From: CAZIMM01 sp964540415 | GTDB lineage: Bacteria; Bacillota; Clostridia; Oscillospirales; Acutalibacteraceae | DNA length: 10,992 bases | Direction of reading: 5' to 3' | Assembly (NCBI GenBank): GCA_964540415.1 | Contig: CAZIMM010000074.1 | Span: 1 to 10,992, forward strand | In this document: piece by piece, positions 7,432 to 10,992 of the stretch | Position numbering within the stretch: position 1 is the stretch's first letter | Layout of the letters: the number at the start of each line of letters is the position of its first letter | Notes under the pieces: generated by a model | Told to the model about the DNA's origin: nothing | Databases searched by the model: none | What the model saw: the letters and a program-made list of their open reading frames with translations, nothing else | Made by a program: the position numbers and the translations under genes

Positions 7432-7453
7432 TTTTTCAAATATGTTTGAAAAA
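7432..7453. repeat. AT-rich inverted repeat upstream of the PucR-type gene promoter
   Basis: TTTTTCAAA (7432-7440) and TTTGAAAAA (7445-7453) form perfect 9-bp arms around a 4-nt centre. The repeat lies about 27 bp upstream of the -35 box, a common position for an activator site. It could instead be a weak transcript-end hairpin for the metal transporter gene, whose stop is about 97 nt away; no T-tract follows on that strand. Confidence 0.45.
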
Positions 7454-7549
7454 ACTGTTAATTTTTGGTGTTATATCCAATTGAGAACTATTTTTGCCGT
7501 TATTATTTCCCTGTCACATTGCACAAAAGAAAAACCCGAAATTCCCATA

Positions 7550-8407
7550 TTATGACAATGATACATCCAAAATCATCATTACGGAAAAACCGAGAAGTGT
7601 GAAAAGCGCCATTATATCTTTTTTTCGGTTTGTCTGACTCTCGGGTATCAGCTCTTCAACAACAACATATATCATTGCTCCCGCGGCAAATGCGAGTAAA
7701 GACGGAAGCAGGGCGCGCATTTTTATCACAAGCAGTGCGCCGATAACACCGGCAATCGGCTCAACAAGGGCGCTGAGCTGTCCGTAAAAAAACGCCTTGC
7801 CTCTTGTGCATCCTTCCCGTCTGAGCGGCACACTCACCGCAGTGCCCTCCGGGAAGTTCTGCAGCCCGATGCCGAGTGCCAGCAGGCACGCGGCGGCAAA
7901 GGTTGCGCCGCCGAGATTGTAATCAAGCGAGCCGAACGCCACGCCGACAGCCATACCCTCCGGGATGTTGTGCAGCGTGATTGAAAACAGAAGCATCAGG
8001 CATCTTTTTCTTGCACAGCCGCCCCTGCACTTTTCAGGCAGCAGAGCACGCTTCTCAAGGAAGCCATACAGTTTGTCTCCGGCAAACAGCAGTGAGCCTC
8101 CGCCGAAAAAACCGGCAAACGCAGTCAGCCAAGCGTTCATACCGAGAGTCTGCGCCATCTCAATAGACGGCGACAACAGCGACCAGAACGACGCGGCTAT
8201 CATTACTCCGCCGGCAAAACCGAGCATTGCGTCCATTACGCACTTGCGTATGCTTTTAAAAAAAAGTACGACTCCCGCGCCCAGAGCGGTAACGCTCCAG
8301 GTGAAAATCGTTGCAAACAGAGCCTGAACAGGACCGGGCAGGTTTTCCAAAAAAGCAATCACAATAATCACACTCGCAAAAATCAGATAGTTCAGTCTAT
8401 GCACCAT
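7550..8407 (-). CDS. ZIP family divalent metal transporter (ZupT/GufA-like)
   Basis: A 285-residue polytopic membrane protein with about eight hydrophobic segments. It carries the paired metal-binding helices of the ZIP family: HNIPEG (146-151) in TM4 and QNFPEG (183-188) in TM5, plus E216 and the E251/E252 pair in later helices. These residues bind Zn2+ or another divalent ion for import into the cytoplasm. The segment from VQALFATIFTWSVTALGAG (27-45) onward matches GufA-type members. The loop between TM3 and TM4 holds three cysteines (C127, C131, C136) among basic residues. The ATG at 8405-8407 has no recognisable ribosome binding site, and the first 20 or so residues add an extra hydrophobic stretch, so the true start could be slightly downstream. 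It is a single gene, diverging from the aminotransferase gene. Metal specificity cannot be read from sequence. Confidence 0.9.
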   Translation of the reverse strand: MVHRLNYLIFASVIIVIAFLENLPGPVQALFATIFTWSVTALGAGVVLFFKSIRKCVMDAMLGFAGGVMIAASFWSLLSPSIEMAQTLGMNAWLTAFAGFFGGGSLLFAGDKLYGFLEKRALLPEKCRGGCARKRCLMLLFSITLHNIPEGMAVGVAFGSLDYNLGGATFAAACLLALGIGLQNFPEGTAVSVPLRREGCTRGKAFFYGQLSALVEPIAGVIGALLVIKMRALLPSLLAFAAGAMIYVVVEELIPESQTNRKKDIMALFTLLGFSVMMILDVSLS

Positions 8408-8438
8408 GCGTGAAATGTGTTATGTGTTGCCAAAACTG

Positions 8439-8455
8439 TCCGCACATTATGCGGA
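8439..8455. promoter_or_regulatory. inverted repeat and candidate -10 of the metal transporter gene
   Basis: TCCGCA (8439-8444) and TGCGGA (8450-8455) form a perfect 6-bp dyad around CATTA. On the minus strand it contains CATAAT (8446-8451), a good -10 candidate about 39 nt before the ATG, although the -35 (TTATGC, 17 nt upstream) is weak. The arrangement suggests an operator over the promoter. It does not match the Zur or Fur box consensus. Confidence 0.4.
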
Positions 8456-8501
8456 AAAGGGTATTTTTGCATAAATTTATAATTAAATTTCTCTCAGCTA
8501 T

Positions 8502-8531
8502 TTGACATATCTACATAAAGTAGTGTATTAT
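8502..8531 (+). promoter_or_regulatory. sigma-A type promoter of the aminotransferase gene
   Basis: A consensus -35 TTGACA (8502-8507) is followed after 18 nt by TATTAT (8526-8531). It lies about 30 nt upstream of the ATG and a strong AGGAGG (8549-8554), which has 6-nt spacing. High expression is likely when not repressed. Confidence 0.85.
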
Positions 8532-8546
8532 TAATACATTAATACA
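8524..8546. repeat. dyad over the -10 box with an extra direct repeat
   Basis: TGTATTA-T-TAATACA (8524-8538) is a perfect 15-bp inverted repeat centred on the -10 region. The half-site is repeated once more, giving TTAATACA at 8531-8538 and 8539-8546 in tandem. This layout, between promoter and ribosome binding site, is what a repressor operator would look like. Confidence 0.5.
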
Positions 8547-8560
8547 TCAGGAGGAATATT

Positions 8561-10045
8561 ATGGAACAGCGTTATGCGATAACCAAATACCATGACTCTT
8601 CAGCAATCACAAAACAGCTTGACGAGTTGATAAAAAAGCCCATTTATTCTATCAACCCCACAGCGCTCAAGGAATATGAGACCGAATATTTCGACATTAA
8701 ATGCTCAAAGTCGAAAGAGATGATCGAAAAGGCCAAAGAGCTCATTCCCGGCGGCGTTCAGCATAACCTTGCCTTCAACTATCCGTTCCCGCTTGTTTTC
8801 ACAAAAGCGGAGGGTCCGTTCCTTTATGACCTTGACGGCAACAGATATTATGATTTCATTCAGGCAGGCGGCCCGACGGTGCTCGGCAGCAATCCCCCCG
8901 CGGTGCGCGAAAAGGTCATTGAGCTGCTCAACGATTGCGGCCCGTCAACCGGACTGTTCCATGAGTTTGAGTATAAACTCGCTCACAAGATTTACGAAAA
9001 CATAAAAACCGTCGAGATGTTCAGAATGCTCGGTTCGGGCACAGAGGCATGTATGGCGGCAATCAGAATTGCAAGGCTCGCAACCGGGCACAAGAACATT
9101 GTCAAAATGGGCGGAGCCTACCACGGCTGGAGCGACCAGCTGGGTTACGGCATCCGTATCCCCGGTTCAAAGTGGACTCAGGCACACGGCGTTCCGCATT
9201 ATATTTTCAAGCACACACAGGAGTTCTTCCCCAACGACCTCAATGACCTTGAGCGCGTTCTTCGCCGCAACAAGCTGCATGGCGGCACGGCTGCCGTTAT
9301 GATTGAGCCGGTGGGTCCAGAGAGCGGCACACGTCCGCTTGACAAGGACTTCAACAAGGGTGTTGAGCAGCTCTGCCGCAAATATGACGCTCTGCTCATC
9401 TTCGACGAGGTTGTCACCGCTTTCCGCATCGGTCTTGCGGGTGCTCAGGGCTATTTCGGCGTTTCTCCCGACCTCACCATTTTCGGCAAGGTTGTTGCGG
9501 GCGGATATCCGGGCGCGGGCGGTGTCGGCGGCAAGAAGGAATACATGAAGTACCTCACCGCGGGCATCGGCGGCGGCGGCAAAAAGGCTCTGATCGGCGG
9601 CACAATGGCTGCAACTCCGCTGAGCTGCGTTGCAGGATACTACACCCTTTGCGAAATTGAACGCACAAACGCCTGTGAATATGCCGGCAAGATGGGCGAC
9701 AGGCTCACTGAGGGTCTGCAGGCACTCATCAAGCAGCATGACCTGCCCTTCGTTGCATTCAACCAAGGTTCGATCTGCCACCTTGAAACTGTCGGCACAA
9801 TGCATTTTTCAATTGACTGGGGCAAGCCCTGGAACATTCCGAAGGTTCTCAAAGAGACCTCCGTTCGCAAAAAAGAAATGGAGCACATGGGCGCCGCTTA
9901 CATGGCTGAGGGGCTTGTCACCCTTGCCGGAAGCAGACTTTACACCAGTGCTGCCTACACTCCCGAGCTTATTGACGAAGCACTCGCCTGCTTTGAAAGA
10001 GTGTTCGACAAGGTTCAGGTTATCCCCGCTCCCGAAAAGAAATAA
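8561..10045 (+). CDS. class III aminotransferase, glutamate-1-semialdehyde aminomutase-like
   Basis: A 494-residue PLP enzyme of aminotransferase class III. It shows the phosphate-binding GSGTE (158-162), the AYHGWSD segment (186-192; H188), the FDEVVTAFR stretch (281-289; D282 binds the pyridine nitrogen) and the PLP-binding lysine K310 in LTIFGKVVAGGYP. These blocks resemble glutamate-1-semialdehyde 2,1-aminomutase (HemL) more than ornithine or GABA aminotransferases. However, the protein is about 65 residues longer, with an extra N-terminal segment (about 1-50) before the family start at KSKEMIEKAKELIPGG, and no haem genes are nearby. The substrate is therefore unknown; a mutase or aminotransferase acting on a small amino acid is possible. 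The ATG is fixed by AGGAGG 6 nt upstream. The gene is monocistronic, with its own promoter and terminator. Confidence 0.88.
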   Translation: MEQRYAITKYHDSSAITKQLDELIKKPIYSINPTALKEYETEYFDIKCSKSKEMIEKAKELIPGGVQHNLAFNYPFPLVFTKAEGPFLYDLDGNRYYDFIQAGGPTVLGSNPPAVREKVIELLNDCGPSTGLFHEFEYKLAHKIYENIKTVEMFRMLGSGTEACMAAIRIARLATGHKNIVKMGGAYHGWSDQLGYGIRIPGSKWTQAHGVPHYIFKHTQEFFPNDLNDLERVLRRNKLHGGTAAVMIEPVGPESGTRPLDKDFNKGVEQLCRKYDALLIFDEVVTAFRIGLAGAQGYFGVSPDLTIFGKVVAGGYPGAGGVGGKKEYMKYLTAGIGGGGKKALIGGTMAATPLSCVAGYYTLCEIERTNACEYAGKMGDRLTEGLQALIKQHDLPFVAFNQGSICHLETVGTMHFSIDWGKPWNIPKVLKETSVRKKEMEHMGAAYMAEGLVTLAGSRLYTSAAYTPELIDEALACFERVFDKVQVIPAPEKK

Positions 10046-10063
10046 TCAGTATATTTTCAGCAT

Positions 10064-10112
10064 AAAGCGGCTTTATCAATCACCGAAGCGGTGGAGATTC
10101 AGCCGCTTTTTT
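10064..10112 (+). terminator. intrinsic terminator of the aminotransferase gene
   Basis: AAGCGGCT (10065-10072) pairs with AGCCGCTT (10101-10108), and six Ts follow (10107-10112). The loop holds a second small hairpin, CACCG-AAG-CGGTG (10081-10093), giving an elongated or branched stem. Confidence 0.8.
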
Positions 10113-10192
10113 GTACTCCGAGATATGATTTTCTATATTATTCTTTTGCGCGGCGTCAGGCGCTACACATTTGGAAATAACCATTACAGATT

Positions 10193-10224
10193 TTTGTTTG
10201 GAATTTGTATTTGTGACAAACAAA
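10193..10224. repeat. inverted repeat upstream of the GNAT gene
   Basis: TTTGTTTG (10193-10200) and CAAACAAA (10217-10224) are perfect 8-bp arms separated by 16 nt, just before the ribosome binding site of the acetyltransferase. It may form a leader hairpin or be chance in AT-rich DNA. I see no convincing promoter in 10113-10235. Confidence 0.3.
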
Positions 10225-10252
10225 CCGGAAGTTGCGGAGGCAAAACAGCGTT

Positions 10253-10774
10253 ATGATTGAAACTGAAAGATTGCTCCTGCGGGATATGTGTGAGACGGAC
10301 TGCAATGCATTGTACGCAGTCCTTGCCGATTCCGACATCATGCGTCACTATCCGTATACATTTGATGAAGCGAGGGTCAAGGGCTGGATTTTGAAAAATA
10401 TCGAGCGATATCACATATTCGGCTTCGGTTTGTGGGCGGTTGTATTAAAATCCGGCGGAGAGATGATCGGCGACTGTGGGCTGTCCATACAAAATATCAA
10501 CGGTTCGCTCAAACCGGAGATCGGATACCATATCCGCAAAGACTGTCAACAAAAAGGTTATGCTAAAGAAGCGGCAGCTGCCGTCCGTGATTGGGTATTT
10601 ACCGATACACCGTTCCGCCTTGTGTATTCTTATATGAAATCTGCGAATACGGCTTCTTCCTCAACCGCTCGTTCAATCGGAATGCGAAAAGTGGATAAAT
10701 TTATGGACAATGAAAATGAAAATACTGATGTGTACGCTATCAGCAGGGAAGAATGGGAAACACTTAACCGATAA
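10253..10774 (+). CDS. GNAT family N-acetyltransferase (RimJ/RimL-like)
   Basis: A 173-residue cytoplasmic protein of the GNAT fold, opening with MIETERLLLRDMCETDCNAL, the usual start of RimJ/RimL-type acetyltransferases. The acetyl-CoA loop is at IGYHIRKDCQQKGYAKEA (about 90-107); it keeps the G-Y-A of the R/Q-x-x-G-x-G/A motif. The late SANTASSSTARSIGM segment (about 130-144) matches the conserved N-x-x-S...GM region. Members transfer acetyl groups to protein N-termini, amino groups of antibiotics or small metabolites; the substrate here cannot be told. ATG at 10253 is preferred over an upstream in-frame TTG (10232), because GGAGG (10236-10240) lies 12 nt before the ATG and inside the longer version. 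It lies about 200 nt after the aminotransferase, beyond that gene's terminator. Confidence 0.85.
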   Translation: MIETERLLLRDMCETDCNALYAVLADSDIMRHYPYTFDEARVKGWILKNIERYHIFGFGLWAVVLKSGGEMIGDCGLSIQNINGSLKPEIGYHIRKDCQQKGYAKEAAAAVRDWVFTDTPFRLVYSYMKSANTASSSTARSIGMRKVDKFMDNENENTDVYAISREEWETLNR

Positions 10775-10788
10775 AGCCGGATTTACAG

Positions 10789-10824
10789 ACAAATAAATAG
10801 AATTTTGTAATTAAGGTTATTTGT
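10789..10824. repeat. inverted repeat ahead of the transposase fragment
   Basis: ACAAATAA (10789-10796) and TTATTTGT (10817-10824) are perfect 8-bp arms with a 20-nt spacer, 23 bp before the transposase start. IS200-type and REP elements carry hairpins near their ends, so it could mark an element end. AT-rich sequence makes chance a real alternative. Confidence 0.3.
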
Positions 10825-10847
10825 GTTTTACGAAAGGCAATGAAAAC

Positions 10848-10991
10848 ATGGAATTGCCGAATCGGAAGCACCCAAGGCGGAAGGAATATAATTACAGCCA
10901 AAACGGATATTATTTCATCACCGTAAATACATACAGCAACCTGCCGGTTTTGGGCAGAGTAGGGCGGGGGCTTGTGTCAAGAGCAAGATAG
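10848..10991 (+). pseudogene. REP-associated tyrosine (Y1, IS200-like) transposase, N-terminal fragment
   Basis: The frame from ATG 10848 (AAAGG about 10 nt upstream) reads MELPNRKHPR, then KEYNYSQNGYYFITVNTYSN, and on to GRVGRGLVSRAR, ending at TAG (10989-10991) after 47 residues. The Y-D/N-Y-S-x-N-G-x-Y-F-I-T-V/I segment is the usual opening of REP-associated Y1 transposases, single-strand DNA transposases of the HUH superfamily. Full-length relatives run to about 150-200 residues and carry the HUH and catalytic Tyr motifs, which are not reached here. The stop therefore looks premature (nonsense mutation or upstream frameshift), or is a sequence error at the window edge. What follows 10992 decides this. 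Confidence 0.55.
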
Positions 10992-10992
10992 T

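Noticed and set aside
7520..7549. A terminator for the ZIP transporter gene just after its stop.
   Set aside because: The region has T-rich stretches on the minus strand but no stable stem next to them.
9167..9805. A long open frame on the minus strand opposite the aminotransferase.
   Set aside because: It lies wholly inside a well-supported gene, has no ribosome binding site and resembles no family; it is an artefact of that gene's codon bias.
8561..10045. Naming the aminotransferase hemL.
   Set aside because: The extra N-terminal segment, greater length and lack of haem-gene context make the symbol unsafe.
10148..10173. The GCGC...GCGC pairing around the GCGCGGCGTCAGGCGC stretch, considered as a hairpin or attachment site.
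   Set aside because: Only four base pairs with no second copy in the window; too weak to call.

Overview
The window looks like a draft or metagenome-assembled contig from a Clostridia-type Firmicute, probably near Ruminococcaceae/Oscillospirales. The reasons are strong AGGAGG-type ribosome binding sites, sigma-A promoters, an FtsEX cluster of Gram-positive layout, and a GGGtGRT/NifU-like gene pair typical of anaerobic Firmicutes. Taxonomy is inference from gene content only. A 13-base run of N sits inside the first gene.

Left part (1-1626, minus strand): a two-gene operon with a clear promoter (TTGATA-N17-TATAAT). It encodes a NifU-like iron-sulfur scaffold protein and then a GGGtGRT-family protein of unknown function, which runs off the left edge.

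Centre (1598-7405, minus strand): a compact five-gene unit reading PucR/CdaR-type regulator, ftsE, ftsX, secreted coiled-coil M23 peptidase, S41 (CtpA-like) protein. It starts at a TTGCCA-N17-TAAAAT promoter and ends at a strong hairpin terminator. Junctions are tight: 21-nt gap, 4-nt overlap, 23-nt overlap, 21-nt gap. FtsEX is the membrane ATPase that in other bacteria switches on a cell-wall hydrolase outside the cell; here the adjacent coiled-coil protein keeps all LytM zinc ligands and is the likely client. The S41 protein appears to lack the catalytic Ser and Lys at their usual positions, which is the most unusual point in the window.

Right part (7550-10774): a minus-strand ZIP-family metal transporter and a plus-strand class III aminotransferase (glutamate-1-semialdehyde aminomutase-like, substrate unknown) diverge from a 153-bp intergenic region. 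That region has a perfect inverted repeat over the aminotransferase -10 box and another over a weak candidate -10 for the transporter. The aminotransferase ends in a strong terminator and is followed by a GNAT acetyltransferase. The right edge holds the start of a REP-associated (Y1/IS200-like) transposase that stops after 47 codons.

No rRNA, tRNA, CRISPR array or recognisable riboswitch was seen. There is no gene-free stretch over 300 bases. I did not find a wholly new multi-gene system. The best leads are the apparently inactive S41 protein in an FtsEX operon and the uncharacterised GGGtGRT/NifU-like pair.
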